Under the pieces are notes generated by a model. It saw only the letters and a list, made by a program, of their open reading frames with translations, ran no database searches and was not told the DNA's origin. A DNA stretch of 64,000 nucleotides, taken from NCBI GenBank assembly GCA_015067565.1, contig SVMF01000006.1, positions 1 through 64,000 on the forward strand, given 5' to 3'. This DNA comes from Oscillospiraceae bacterium (GTDB lineage Bacteria > Bacillota > Clostridia > Oscillospirales > Oscillospiraceae). Both the position numbers and the translations under genes were made by a program. Position 1 is the first letter of the stretch, and each line of letters begins with the position of its first letter. Of the stretch, positions 39,420 to 51,539 are shown one piece after another.

Positions 39420-42400
39420 TAATATGCCGCCGGTCGTTCGGAAATGGCGAGATTCGTACCCGAGGTCGGCTCACCCTCAAAGAACACCGCATTGGTATCA
39501 CTGTTGAGGACATAGTATCCATCTTCGTACATAAACGGTACGCCGATGTCGGTATAGACCTCCTTTGCGTTTTCAATCGGCGTTGTGCTCCAGAAGTCCG
39601 CCGTTACAACGGAGTTGGCAAACGGTGGATTGCTCGCCGTGGAAATATCGCTTGCCGCAATGCCGGAATAAATACTGTACATCTGAGAATAAATCGTCTG
39701 ACCGTTGAACACTTCACTGGTTGCGACATCATAAACGCTGTATGGCGCAGATGTTGTCTTATTATTACCCGATTCGAAGAAGAAGCCGGCTGTGCCCGCT
39801 CCAGACATCGCATTGACGAGAGCGTTCATATTGTCCTCATTGTAATTATACATATTGCCGGAGAAATAGCGTATGGTTTTACCTTCTGCGTTGAGTTTCA
39901 GAACGCTCATCAAATTGATCAGCTCACGTTCCGCAGCATCAAAACTCTCCTGTTGGGCATCACGATTGGTTAAATTCGCCCCGGTAAGTACCGCGCCGTT
40001 GTACTGTTCATAAAGTACAATACATTTTTTTAGGCATGTTAAAAAGCTCTCATAAGCTACTGTATCATACGCAGCGCTGGGAGTAACGTAGTCTACAGCC
40101 TCTTGCAGCGTTGCATACATGTTTTCTGTATGCAGACGGTCTGTCAGAAGCTCATACAGGAAAAAAGTGTTATTCTTTGTGCCGTAGGGTTCTTGCGTGT
40201 AGCGGTAGCAATAAGTTCCGTTGATGAGATACATCGTCAGCCAGTTCATCGAGCCGTCGCCTTCAAGATCTCTTGCAATACGGAATCGATTGGTAAAAGT
40301 TTCCTTAACCAAACGCAGGTTAAGCTCGTTCTTGCTCGTATCTGTCGTTCTTCGTAATTCGCCAACTCTCACCGGATCATCGTTATAGGAGCAGTAGCTT
40401 AAATAGCAGCCGTCATTCGTTGCTTCGTTGATCCGAATGGTATAAATGCCCTCGTCTGTCTCGCCTGTCCACGAAAATTTCAAGGTAACTGCCATATCGG
40501 GATGCGCGCCGTAGATCGCGCCGTTCTTTTCCGACACTGTTGTTGCAACGAATGTGCCGATATTGCTCTGATTAACGGTATCGAAAATGCGGTAAACGCC
40601 GTCTTCGCAGAGCTGAACCATATAGTATGTTCCATCCCAAGCATCTGAGGCAAAGGTTGCGCCGGTCAGGTCATAATATTTGTTGGTCGGAACAGGATCG
40701 ACCAACGTGTTGATTTTGCTGACCAGCATAATATCGCCCGAAAAATCACCGCCGCAAACATCGCAAATATTATTGTAATCGCTGTCAGTATGCTCAAGTG
40801 CCGCCAGCTTCTCCGTTTTCAAAACAGCAGAGCACTCGCAGCAATATGTTGTGGACAGGCCGTTGGCAGAGCAGGTTCGCTCTGGCGCAATGGCTGTAAC
40901 CGTCTGCAGGTGCGGGCAAAGACTGTTACGCTCCGGGTGCAAGCCGTAAATATACTTTCGGCCGGTATTGTAAATCGAGCCTGCTCGTTTCTCCCAGAAG
41001 CCGATTGTCACAAAATGCTCATACGCATCTTTGATTGAACTGACGTCGGAGTATTTTGTCTTATAGAACGAAGCGCTAAAATAGGGGCTTGCAATTCTGC
41101 TCTCAAACTTGCCATACTTATCCCAATGGATTTTTAGATTTTCCTCTAAGGTGCTGCCGCCCATATTCATCAATGCACTGTTGGTCTCATTCAGCGCCGG
41201 ATTATTCAGCTTGTAGTACTCAACATCAAACAGCAACGCCTCCAGCTCCTCCTGCGTAGTAACCGAGGAAAGTGCGACATTTCGGCTGATGTAGTCAACC
41301 AAAAAATCGTAACCGTTGGTTGCTGTCAGCGTATATTCTGCCAAAATCTCCTTGATTTTGAACTCATCAGAGCCATAATAACCTGCATCTGTAATACTAT
41401 TCGTAGCACCGTAATTATAAAAATGCCAAAGGAATGTGGACTTCTCGGGATAGATTCCGGTCGAAACACGACTGCCCTCATGGTTGATATATTCATTGCA
41501 GGAGAAGAACAAGGAGCCTTGTCTGCCTTCCCAGAAGCCGTAATTAACGAAATGATCATACGCCTCCTGATAGGTCGACAGGCCAAGATCTGGATGGTTT
41601 TCAATATAATATTTCGGATCGAAGAAGAAGCTTGCGACACGCCCCTCCGCCAAACCGGTTGATTTGTAATGTGCCATGCCTTGCGCTCTTGTCATGCTTG
41701 CCGCATCAGGATAGCAAGCCTGATACAGTCCAAGGTCAAACAGCCAATTTTCTAAATTCGTTTTGTTCAAAGCTTCCTTCAAAACGAAAGTCTTTCCCGT
41801 GCTGTTTACGACTACCGTATTATTATTTGCTGTATCATTATTGAGATAATTTCTCGTATCGGTCTTGTACAGAGAAAGAATCGCCACATTCGTATTGGAA
41901 GTAGGCCAGTCTGTCTGAGTGATCGACCACAACTGATTGAGAGACCCATTTTTCGTTGCGCTCTGCGTCACAGAACCGTCAGAATTGACGGTCAAATACT
42001 TCTGCGTGCCGATGTTTTTGATATAATAATAGCCGTGTCCGTTATTTTCAAAGCCAAACCACGCCTTATTCGTCACCGCGGTATTTTGTACCTCCAAATG
42101 CCCATCCTCCGCGCCTACGTCTATCATGATATAAGCAGAATTGGACGGAGCGGTCAAAAGATACACACTCTCATATTCAAAAGCCTGTCTTCGCTCAATC
42201 ACTTTAGAATATTCATCCGTAATGAAGGATATTGAGGTGACGGTGCTTTCGTCCAAAAGGATACGAGTGGTGTTGAAATAGAGGATTCCGTCCTCCACGG
42301 CAACAGACTCAAGGTCAGACCAAATGGTTTCCGGATGCGGTACTCGGATTGCGTTCTCGACCGTTGTCGTGACAGCGTTATTTTTGCTTGCGATTGCTTC

Positions 42401-43264
42401 ATCGATATTCGGATAGACAAGGATGACTTGCACAGCATCGCCGTGATTGTCGACCGGAACATTCTTATGCCCCATGCCCAATGGCATATAGAAAGTACCG
42501 TCGGCATAGCAAGATCCCTGCACCGTCAACGAATCACATTCAAATCCGGCAGCGGCAAGTGCGGTTTCGGTAAAGTTTGTGTTGTCCAATTGGAACACAA
42601 ATTCGCACGTCACTTCCATATCGCCCGCCGTTACGTCAAATGTAGCTAAGTAGCTTTGACGAGCGTGTGTCACGAGAAGTGTTACATTATTTCCGTCAAC
42701 CTTATAGGTCGAAAGACCGGAAAAATTCAGTGCCGAGCCATCTTCTGTATAAGTGGTGTAGGTGGCGACAGTCGTAAGCGCCGTGTCGGTAATTTTGAAA
42801 CAAACTACTTTATTCAAATCGCCGGTGCTATCCTTCAGCACGGTAACAAAGATATAGGAATCATCCCCAACAACTGCACCGCAGATGTCGTTGGCATGCC
42901 CCAGCTTGGATGAATAAGTTGCTCCGTCAATGGTCATAGGAACGGTCTCACCGGTCAAGCGGCTCGTGCGGTAGATAACAGCCTTTGCATCGCCGGAGCT
43001 GATCTGTGCAGAGTAGATATAATCCCCCAGCAAGCCCATGCCCTGCTGCACATAGCAGCCTTCTACCTCAGGAATGCTTTCGACGAGGTGATATACACCC
43101 ACATCCTTGGCAGGTCCCGTTGCTGCCGCCTTTGTTGCAGGCTTTGTCTCCTCATGCAGCACATCGGCCTGCACCGCAGCCACGCTGATCGGGAACAAGC
43201 CAAAGATCATGCACAAAATCAACAAAGCCGAAATCGTGCGCTTGAACAAACCGTGTCTCATCAT
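39377..43264 (-). CDS. N-terminal part of a frameshifted giant secreted protein
   Basis: 1295 residues. The start at 43264 follows GGAGG by 5 bases. A signal peptide (ISALLILCMIFGLFPISVAA, cleavage near 35) leads to a propeller-like region, then a ricin-like domain (YYYIKNIGTQKYLTVNSDGS, QLWSIT; near 410-470). Three or four YY..NHPDL/WEGR repeats follow (FFFDPKYYIENHPDLGLSTY, NYGFWEGRQG, TIGFWEKRAG; near 510-770), then a Cys/His zinc-ribbon-like motif and a beta-rich region. It looks like a secreted adhesin or carbohydrate-binding protein. The frame breaks at 39377, and the missing rest continues in the overlapping frame at 37854-39419. Confidence 0.75.
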   Translation of the reverse strand: MMRHGLFKRTISALLILCMIFGLFPISVAAVQADVLHEETKPATKAAATGPAKDVGVYHLVESIPEVEGCYVQQGMGLLGDYIYSAQISSGDAKAVIYRTSRLTGETVPMTIDGATYSSKLGHANDICGAVVGDDSYIFVTVLKDSTGDLNKVVCFKITDTALTTVATYTTYTEDGSALNFSGLSTYKVDGNNVTLLVTHARQSYLATFDVTAGDMEVTCEFVFQLDNTNFTETALAAAGFECDSLTVQGSCYADGTFYMPLGMGHKNVPVDNHGDAVQVILVYPNIDEAIASKNNAVTTTVENAIRVPHPETIWSDLESVAVEDGILYFNTTRILLDESTVTSISFITDEYSKVIERRQAFEYESVYLLTAPSNSAYIMIDVGAEDGHLEVQNTAVTNKAWFGFENNGHGYYYIKNIGTQKYLTVNSDGSVTQSATKNGSLNQLWSITQTDWPTSNTNVAILSLYKTDTRNYLNNDTANNNTVVVNSTGKTFVLKEALNKTNLENWLFDLGLYQACYPDAASMTRAQGMAHYKSTGLAEGRVASFFFDPKYYIENHPDLGLSTYQEAYDHFVNYGFWEGRQGSLFFSCNEYINHEGSRVSTGIYPEKSTFLWHFYNYGATNSITDAGYYGSDEFKIKEILAEYTLTATNGYDFLVDYISRNVALSSVTTQEELEALLFDVEYYKLNNPALNETNSALMNMGGSTLEENLKIHWDKYGKFESRIASPYFSASFYKTKYSDVSSIKDAYEHFVTIGFWEKRAGSIYNTGRKYIYGLHPERNSLCPHLQTVTAIAPERTCSANGLSTTYCCECSAVLKTEKLAALEHTDSDYNNICDVCGGDFSGDIMLVSKINTLVDPVPTNKYYDLTGATFASDAWDGTYYMVQLCEDGVYRIFDTVNQSNIGTFVATTVSEKNGAIYGAHPDMAVTLKFSWTGETDEGIYTIRINEATNDGCYLSYCSYNDDPVRVGELRRTTDTSKNELNLRLVKETFTNRFRIARDLEGDGSMNWLTMYLINGTYCYRYTQEPYGTKNNTFFLYELLTDRLHTENMYATLQEAVDYVTPSAAYDTVAYESFLTCLKKCIVLYEQYNGAVLTGANLTNRDAQQESFDAAERELINLMSVLKLNAEGKTIRYFSGNMYNYNEDNMNALVNAMSGAGTAGFFFESGNNKTTSAPYSVYDVATSEVFNGQTIYSQMYSIYSGIAASDISTASNPPFANSVVTADFWSTTPIENAKEVYTDIGVPFMYEDGYYVLNSDTNAVFFEGEPTSGTNLAISERPAAYYWSDGMQYGLWICR

Positions 43265-43286
43265 GTTTTCCTCCGTTCTGTTTACC

Positions 43287-43393
43287 AAAGTGTACCTAAA
43301 GTACCACTCAAATAATTATGTATTTTTTTCACAAATACATTATAAATTAGAGGTTTTCAAATGTCAAGAACCCTGGGGCACGAAGTACACTTT
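43287..43393. repeat. Inverted repeat pair in the surface-gene leader
   Basis: AAAGTGTAC (43287-43295) is inverted at GTACACTTT (43385-43393), about 90 bases apart, between the surface gene start and the adjacent serine recombinase gene. Both halves are also followed by a CACCAC- or ACCAC-type tail. They could be recombinase sites or a regulator operator. Confidence 0.35.
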
Positions 43394-43489
43394 GTGCACC
43401 ACGGGTATTGCAATTCCAAAAGCCGCCGTGTATAATGTTTTTGGCACAAAATCATATGTCAATTTTCTTGGGGCAAAAAGTGTAATTTA

Positions 43490-44077
43490 TTATCCAAAAT
43501 TCGTCTGATTCACCCACCTTAGAAACGTTTTGTGCGCAATTCCGAGTTGCTTTGCTGAGGCTCTTGCGGAAATTTCGCCCTTTTCCCACAGGGCTCTGAT
43601 GCCCTCAAATTCCGCAGGTCGCTCCATCGCCTCTCTGCCGAATTTTACACCGCGAGCTTTGGCGGCGGCGATGCCTTCTCTTTGTCGCTGACAGATAAAT
43701 TCACGTTCCGTCTGCGCCACATAAGATAGCAATTGCAGTACAATATCCGCAATCAGCGTACCTGTCAAATCCTTGTTCTTTCTCGTGTCCAAAAGCGGCA
43801 TATCCAGTACCACAATCGCCGCTTTTCTTTCCTTCGTAATAATGCGCCATTGCTCCAAAATTTCCTCATAATTTCTCCCGAGCCTGTCGATGCTCTTAAC
43901 CGCGAGAATATCGTCGGGCTTTAATTTTTTGAGCAACTTCTGATACTGCATCCGCTCAAAATCCTTCCCCGATTGTTTATCCATAAATATTTTGTCCACA
44001 CCAAAGTCATTCATAGCAATCATCTGGCGTTCCTCGTTTTGCTCTTTCGTCGATACTCTTACATAGCCATAAATCAT
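43490..44077 (-). CDS. Small serine recombinase (resolvase/invertase)
   Basis: A 195-residue serine recombinase of normal resolvase/invertase length. Catalytic S9 is in YGYVRVSTKEQ, further active-site residues are in AVKSIDRLGRNY (near 65), there is a long E helix, and the C-terminal helix-turn-helix is ISARASAKQLGIAHKTFLRW. AGGAGG lies 8 bases upstream. It is oriented with the giant surface gene 225 bp downstream, so it could be a DNA invertase controlling it, or a resolvase of the neighbouring element remnant. Confidence 0.88.
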   Translation of the reverse strand: MIYGYVRVSTKEQNEERQMIAMNDFGVDKIFMDKQSGKDFERMQYQKLLKKLKPDDILAVKSIDRLGRNYEEILEQWRIITKERKAAIVVLDMPLLDTRKNKDLTGTLIADIVLQLLSYVAQTEREFICQRQREGIAAAKARGVKFGREAMERPAEFEGIRALWEKGEISARASAKQLGIAHKTFLRWVNQTNFG

Positions 44078-44175
44078 TTCTATATCCTCCTTATGTTATT
44101 TATGGTCTTATATTATTCTATCGGAATATTCTCCTTAGATAGCAAGGAATAATTCCCATATCGAAGTATGTAAAA

Positions 44176-44207
44176 CCCATGTGAAGCCATATAGCGTTGC
44201 ACATGGG
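44176..44207 (-). terminator. Terminator of the ParA-CHAP gene
   Basis: CCCATGTG (44176-44183) pairs with CACATGGG (44200-44207); the minus-strand tail is TTTTAC. Confidence 0.7.
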
Positions 44208-44227
44208 CGTTGATTTTTTCAACACAG

Positions 44228-45613
44228 CTACGGACAAAGCACACCAAAACCATGAATTTCGTAGTAGCCGACAGGGTAGGACTTTTGGCGGCAGGAGTCG
44301 CCGGAGTTGCCTTCTATGGTGTAGACGATGCCGTCCTCAACCTTTTCGACGATACCGACATGGTTGGGGATGCCGTCTTGACCGCCTTCGTCGGGATAGT
44401 CCCAATCGAAAAAGATGATGTCACCGGGATTGGGAGTATAGGTGTTATCATGCCATTGTTCACGGGCTTTGAACCAGTCCTCGCCTGCGTAGCAGACTGC
44501 GAAGCTGGGGATGACACAGTTTTCGAGGTATCCGCATTCATTGGCACACCAACTGACGAAGATTGCACACCAATCTACTCGTTCATCGAAACCGTACCAA
44601 CGCCAGTAGGTTTCACCGCCTACATTGCCCACTTGGGACAAGGCAACTGCAACCAGATCGCCCTGACCGCCTAAGCCGTAGAGCACATCATTCCACATAG
44701 TCTGATTTTCCGGAAGGAGCAGTTCGTTGAGCCGCTCCTTCTGATCGTCTGTGAAGCCATAATGCTCTGCCATTTCCGAGGCGGTCTTATGATCTACCCG
44801 AATGAGAAGATAATTGTATACGACTTCATTCTCTTCGGTAATCAGTTCTCCGTTTTCGTCGACACTTTCCCAATATTCCGTTTCGATTCGGAGTTCAGTG
44901 CCGTAGTTGATCGTGTGCATAGTCCAAAAGATGTCCGTCAGCAGGTCTTTCTTTTCGTTCGTCATGGAGGCGGCTTCCTGTGGGTTTTCTCCGTCCGTTG
45001 TCAAGCTGACAGAGTAGACAGCCAAGACCTCTTTCCAAGCCGCATGGGAGCCTGTGGTTTCTACCTTATCGTGCGTCATACTTCGTTTTACCTTTGAAAC
45101 AGAACGAAGTAACAGATTAAGACCTTTGGTTGAGAGAAAATTGGGCTGAGACGGAATAATCACGCTGTCCGCTGCGACGAGAGCGTTGATTGTCATCATG
45201 CCGAGAGAAGGCATACAATCAATAAGAATGTAATCATAGTTCTTTTTTACTGTACTGATATAATTACGGAGTACAAACTCTCGACTCATAGTGTTAAAAA
45301 GACCTGTTTCCACGCCGGACAGTTCGATGTTCGAAGGCATCAGGTCTATGCCCTCATTGTTATGAATAATGCCTGTTTCGGGTGGCAACTCGATATCTTC
45401 AATGGAAGCGGTCATAACAGTTGCCAAAGACTCATTCAAAGAGTCCGGATCTTTAATTCCGAGGGAGATCGTAAGGCTTCCTTGCGGATCTGCATCGATT
45501 AAAAGAACTCGATGCCCGGTTTTTGCAAGTCCCACTCCGAGATTGACCGTGGTAGTGGTCTTTCCAACACCACCTTTTTGGTTGGTAATTGCTATCACCT
45601 TACAGTGGTCCAT
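44228..45613 (-). CDS. ParA ATPase fragment fused to CHAP hydrolase
   Basis: A 461-residue frame made of two genes. Residues 1-~176 are a ParA/Soj partition ATPase (Walker A KGGVGKTTT near 13-21, DADPQGS near 40, DYILIDCMPSLG near 127), cut off after LLLRSVSKVKR. From about 178 the protein is the C-terminal part of a conjugative-element cell-wall hydrolase. It has a connecting region (WKEVLAVYSV, TMHTINYGTELR) and a CHAP domain with catalytic cysteine in DWCAIFVSWCANE and histidine in IPNHVGIVEKVEDG. The hydrolase lacks its own signal peptide. The ATG at 45613 has AAGGAG 9 bases upstream. An internal deletion of an integrative conjugative element explains it best. Confidence 0.8.
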   Translation of the reverse strand: MDHCKVIAITNQKGGVGKTTTTVNLGVGLAKTGHRVLLIDADPQGSLTISLGIKDPDSLNESLATVMTASIEDIELPPETGIIHNNEGIDLMPSNIELSGVETGLFNTMSREFVLRNYISTVKKNYDYILIDCMPSLGMMTINALVAADSVIIPSQPNFLSTKGLNLLLRSVSKVKRSMTHDKVETTGSHAAWKEVLAVYSVSLTTDGENPQEAASMTNEKKDLLTDIFWTMHTINYGTELRIETEYWESVDENGELITEENEVVYNYLLIRVDHKTASEMAEHYGFTDDQKERLNELLLPENQTMWNDVLYGLGGQGDLVAVALSQVGNVGGETYWRWYGFDERVDWCAIFVSWCANECGYLENCVIPSFAVCYAGEDWFKAREQWHDNTYTPNPGDIIFFDWDYPDEGGQDGIPNHVGIVEKVEDGIVYTIEGNSGDSCRQKSYPVGYYEIHGFGVLCP

Positions 45614-46263
45614 TGTTGTTTTCTCCTTCGATTGAGAATAATTTGAATAGTTGATTTCTGTTTGGTGTGCTATTTTTCCTTGAACCCCACACACCGGGGA
45701 AACATCAGACGTCCGATTGCGAATCGGGCTCATGGGAATTCCACCCCTGCCGGGTTCTCCGCCAGCTCCGTAGAGAAGTATCATTGTACCCTGCAGAGAT
45801 CATCGCCGCCACCGATGGCAATTCGGCTTTTGCTGTATAAGCTTGATCGCTCCCTCCCCATGGAGATCGTGGCGGGCTTACAGCTTTGGCTCCCTTCTGC
45901 AAGGAATGTATCTGATGAATGTGTATTCAGTTGTCAAGGTACACCGAGCAGTTGATTTCCCTTTGGAAAAGAACTCCTCAAGTGGTAGGCAGCGAGAATG
46001 CCGTTTTTTTCGGGTTTTTCTAAAAAATTTTTCAAAAATTTTTTCACGACTTCCTCCAACGAAAAAAATCCACCCGATTCAGAGTAGAATCAGGTGGATC
46101 AAATTGTGCCTTTTATTCTCAAAAACGCAAATAAAAAGCCCGTATATCACTTTTTGCGGTGATATACGGGCGGATTTTCAATTATCTAAAATCTGCACAT
46201 TTTACAGAGCATATTTCTGAGGAAATTCCTCAAAAACCCTGTATTTATGCAAGTTTCAGGTTC
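45614..46263. other. Leader region of the parA remnant and two terminators
   Basis: No convincing gene fills these 650 bases. A 65-codon minus-strand frame at 45705-45902 (MQKGAKAVSPPRSPWGGSDQ) lies where conjugative elements carry a conserved leader ahead of parA, and may be non-coding. ATCCACCCGATTC (46068-46080) pairs with 46087-46099. GCCCGTATATCAC (46138-46150) pairs perfectly with 46159-46171 and has a T-rich tail on the minus strand, serving as the ppdK terminator. Confidence 0.65.
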
Positions 46264-48891
<2,628 letters not shown>

Positions 48892-48914
48892 GGTATATTA
48901 CCCCTTTCATTTGT

Positions 48915-48934
48915 CGAAGTGAGGCGTCACTTCG
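48915..48934 (-). promoter_or_regulatory. Hairpin in the ppdK leader
   Basis: CGAAGTGA (48915-48922) pairs perfectly with TCACTTCG (48927-48934) around GGCG, 24 bases upstream of the ppdK start. TTGTCGAA at 48911-48918 overlaps it and matches a Spo0A box on the + strand. Confidence 0.4.
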
Positions 48935-48969
48935 TTATTTATTTGTGGATTGATTTTAACGCGCACTAA

Positions 48970-48998
48970 ATTATAGCACAGTGCGTTGCTTTTTGCAA
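48970..48998 (-). promoter_or_regulatory. Promoter of ppdK
   Basis: On the minus strand TTGCAA (48993-48998), a 17-base spacer and TATAAT (48970-48975) give a leader of about 70 bases. Confidence 0.75.
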
Positions 48999-49094
48999 TA
49001 TTTTCTGCAAAAAAATCACTTTTTTCAGAAAAAATCTTTTTTATCAGCGTGGATTTGTGGAAAGTTTACAGAAAATGAGCGATTTTGATGCTTT

Positions 49095-50666
49095 TTAGGC
49101 GCTCAAGTGCTCAAAACGCTTGGCACCGCTGCGCAGAAGGTAAAGCGAGCACAGGAATGTGGGGGCGACCAAAAGGGTGGTCGCAAGGATCATATAGATG
49201 GTCAGAGGGATGTCCAAAAAGAACAGACCGACGATCAGCGCAATTGGCAGGAGCATCATCGTCAGCATGGTAATGCCGACGGGCGCAGACTGCTTGACGG
49301 GGACGGCCTCGTTTGTCCAGTCAAACTTCGGAAAGCGCAGATTTGAGGCAAGACCGAGGGTCGCGCAGAGGAAATTGCCCACCTGCGGGATCAGGAGCAG
49401 GATTACCCAGCTGCCTGCCGAAGCGCGTAACACGATCGACACGACAATGCTGACCGCGAGTAGAACAGGTGCCGTCAGCGACAGGTGGAACAGCAGCTTG
49501 GAAAGCAGGATCTTCCTTGCGTCGATGGGAGCAGAGCGCAGCAACCAGAGGGTCTTGCCCTCCAGAGAGATGGACGCTGCAGTCAGGCAGCACATTGCGC
49601 CAAAGGTGCAAAGCAGCAGGGCGGCGGCGAAGGCCAGCTCCGCTTCCGTCAGCGGCAGCAGGGGAAGGTAGACCAACAGCTTATTGCCTTGAATGGCGAG
49701 ATAGACCGCGACTGCGACCATCAGAATCATGCCCAGACCGCAGTTGAGCAGGTACACCGGGCAGGAGAGGAAGCGGGCGAGCTCCCTTTTGTACAGCGTG
49801 CGCAGGATGCTTCTGCAACGGTAGGTAAGCTCGCGCGTGTTCTTCTTGTGCGAACTGCGGTTGCCGGAGAAGATGTGCAAGAAGCGGTGCGAGATCGTCC
49901 AGACTCCGAGCGTGAAGACTGTGAGACTGATGCTGATAACGGCCAGAAGCTGTCCCCATTCACCCTCGGCAATACCGATACCGAGCCAATGGAAGAGGAA
50001 ACCCCAACCGATCATGCTGTCGGAAATTTGCTGATAAGAGGAGAGAATCTGGTTTACATAATCCTGCATATTGGAATAGACGATGAAATAGATCGCGAGG
50101 AAGACCAGAGAGCAGACAATGGTGACGAGGTTTTTTCTGCGGGCATTGGAGCTGAGCAGGGCGAGCAGCCAGCCGACCACGCTGGCAAGCGCCGAGGTCA
50201 GAAGCGGCAGGCTCAGGCAGCCGAGAAGATAGGCCGGCAGGAAGCCGAGGCCTGCGTGCTGCGCCCAGGCGATCCCGCAGGGAATCATAACCAAAAACGA
50301 GAACAGATATTCCATGCCGAGCAAAAGCGCAATGCGACTGAGCAGGATGGTGCGCGGTTTGATGGGCAAAGAGAGCAGAAGCTCGTTATCTTTTGACTCA
50401 AAAAGTTCGGTTTTTGCGGTAAACGCGGTGAAGAAAAATGACAGACCGAAGGACACCAGTCCTACGAGGGCGAAGTAGAACCACGCATAATCAGTCGCGT
50501 GAAGAATTGCTGCAAGCTCGTTGGACATCAGGTAAAACAGCACGCCGAATGTGCCGAAGCAGTACAAAAATGCAAGGGCGAGGACGATCAGAAAGCCTTT
50601 GCCGCGCTTGCCTGAGAGCTTGCCGAGAAGACCCTGCAGACGGATGGAAATAAGTTTACATAACAT
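49095..50666 (-). CDS. ABC-2 type exporter permease
   Basis: A 523-residue protein with about twelve membrane segments, of the large ABC-2 permease type (YhaP/putative exporter group). The soluble loop FTAKTELFESKDNELLLSLPIKPRTI is characteristic of these permeases, and ISLEGKTLWLLRSAPIDARKILLSKL repeats the motif in the second half. The start at 50666 follows GGAGG by 7 bases; longer upstream readings are noise. It is 2 bases downstream of its ATPase gene, so the two make one transporter. Substrate unknown. Confidence 0.85.
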   Translation of the reverse strand: MLCKLISIRLQGLLGKLSGKRGKGFLIVLALAFLYCFGTFGVLFYLMSNELAAILHATDYAWFYFALVGLVSFGLSFFFTAFTAKTELFESKDNELLLSLPIKPRTILLSRIALLLGMEYLFSFLVMIPCGIAWAQHAGLGFLPAYLLGCLSLPLLTSALASVVGWLLALLSSNARRKNLVTIVCSLVFLAIYFIVYSNMQDYVNQILSSYQQISDSMIGWGFLFHWLGIGIAEGEWGQLLAVISISLTVFTLGVWTISHRFLHIFSGNRSSHKKNTRELTYRCRSILRTLYKRELARFLSCPVYLLNCGLGMILMVAVAVYLAIQGNKLLVYLPLLPLTEAELAFAAALLLCTFGAMCCLTAASISLEGKTLWLLRSAPIDARKILLSKLLFHLSLTAPVLLAVSIVVSIVLRASAGSWVILLLIPQVGNFLCATLGLASNLRFPKFDWTNEAVPVKQSAPVGITMLTMMLLPIALIVGLFFLDIPLTIYMILATTLLVAPTFLCSLYLLRSGAKRFEHLSA

Positions 50667-50668
50667 CT

Positions 50669-51373
50669 TTACGCCTCCAGCTCCAAGAAGACATTTTCCA
50701 GCGAGGTATCGCCACGAACCTCGTCCATCGTGCCCGAGACGACGAGCTTGCCGTCCTTGATGATGGCGACGCGGTCGCACAGCTTTTCGGCAACCTCCAA
50801 GACATGGGTCGAGAAGAAGATGGCTCCACCGTTTGCGCAGTGCTCGCGCATGACCTGCTTGAGCTGGTGGCTTGCCTTGGGGTCGAGGCCGACGAAGGGC
50901 TCATCCATCAAAATAAGTTTGGGTGCGTGTGACAGTGCGGCGATGAGGGCCAGCTTCTGCTTCATGCCGTGGCTGTAGGAGCTGATGGGGTTGTTCAGCT
51001 CGGATTTCAGCTCCAGCAGCTGTGAAAAGTGCTCGATGCGTTCCTTACGAGTTTTTTTGTCCACACCGTACACGTCGCAGATGAAATTCAGGAAGGAAAT
51101 GCCCGTCAGGTATTCGTACAGGTCGGGATTGTCGGGCAGGTAGGCCAGAAGACGCTTGCATTCCAGGGACTCTTTTCGAATGCTGTGTCCGTCGATGAGA
51201 ATCTCGCCCTCGTCGAAGCTCAGAATGCCGCAGCAGGCTTTGAGTGTGGTGGTTTTGCCGGCACCGTTGTGGCCGATGAAAGCGCACAGCTCGCCCGGTC
51301 GGATGTGTAAGGACAGGTGATCGACGGCGCATTTGTCGCCGTAACGCTTGACCAAATTTTCAATTTTTAACAT
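50669..51373 (-). CDS. ABC transporter ATP-binding protein
   Basis: A 234-residue ATPase: Walker A GHNGAGKTT (near 34), signature SHGMKQKLALIAAL, Walker B LILMDEPFVGLD and H-loop STHVLEVAEK. GGAGG lies 5 bases before the ATG at 51373. It is coupled with the large permease at 49095-50666. It is divergent from the phage-like cassette. Confidence 0.93.
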   Translation of the reverse strand: MLKIENLVKRYGDKCAVDHLSLHIRPGELCAFIGHNGAGKTTTLKACCGILSFDEGEILIDGHSIRKESLECKRLLAYLPDNPDLYEYLTGISFLNFICDVYGVDKKTRKERIEHFSQLLELKSELNNPISSYSHGMKQKLALIAALSHAPKLILMDEPFVGLDPKASHQLKQVMREHCANGGAIFFSTHVLEVAEKLCDRVAIIKDGKLVVSGTMDEVRGDTSLENVFLELEA

Positions 51374-51539
51374 GGCAACCTCCGAATGTTTTCTAAAAAG
51401 GACTTATATGCATGATTATAGCAGAAATTTTTTTTATTTACAAGGCGATGTTGCACGAAATGGGGCAATTTTCGCTTTTTTAACACTACGGGTGAGGAAG
51501 TTTGTTCTCCCTCCATTTCTAATGACAGAGGTGATTGGT

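Noticed and set aside
49095-51373. A functional link between this ABC exporter and the phage-like cassette
   Set aside because: The genes are divergent with separate starts, and the exporter resembles ordinary core ABC-2 transporters.
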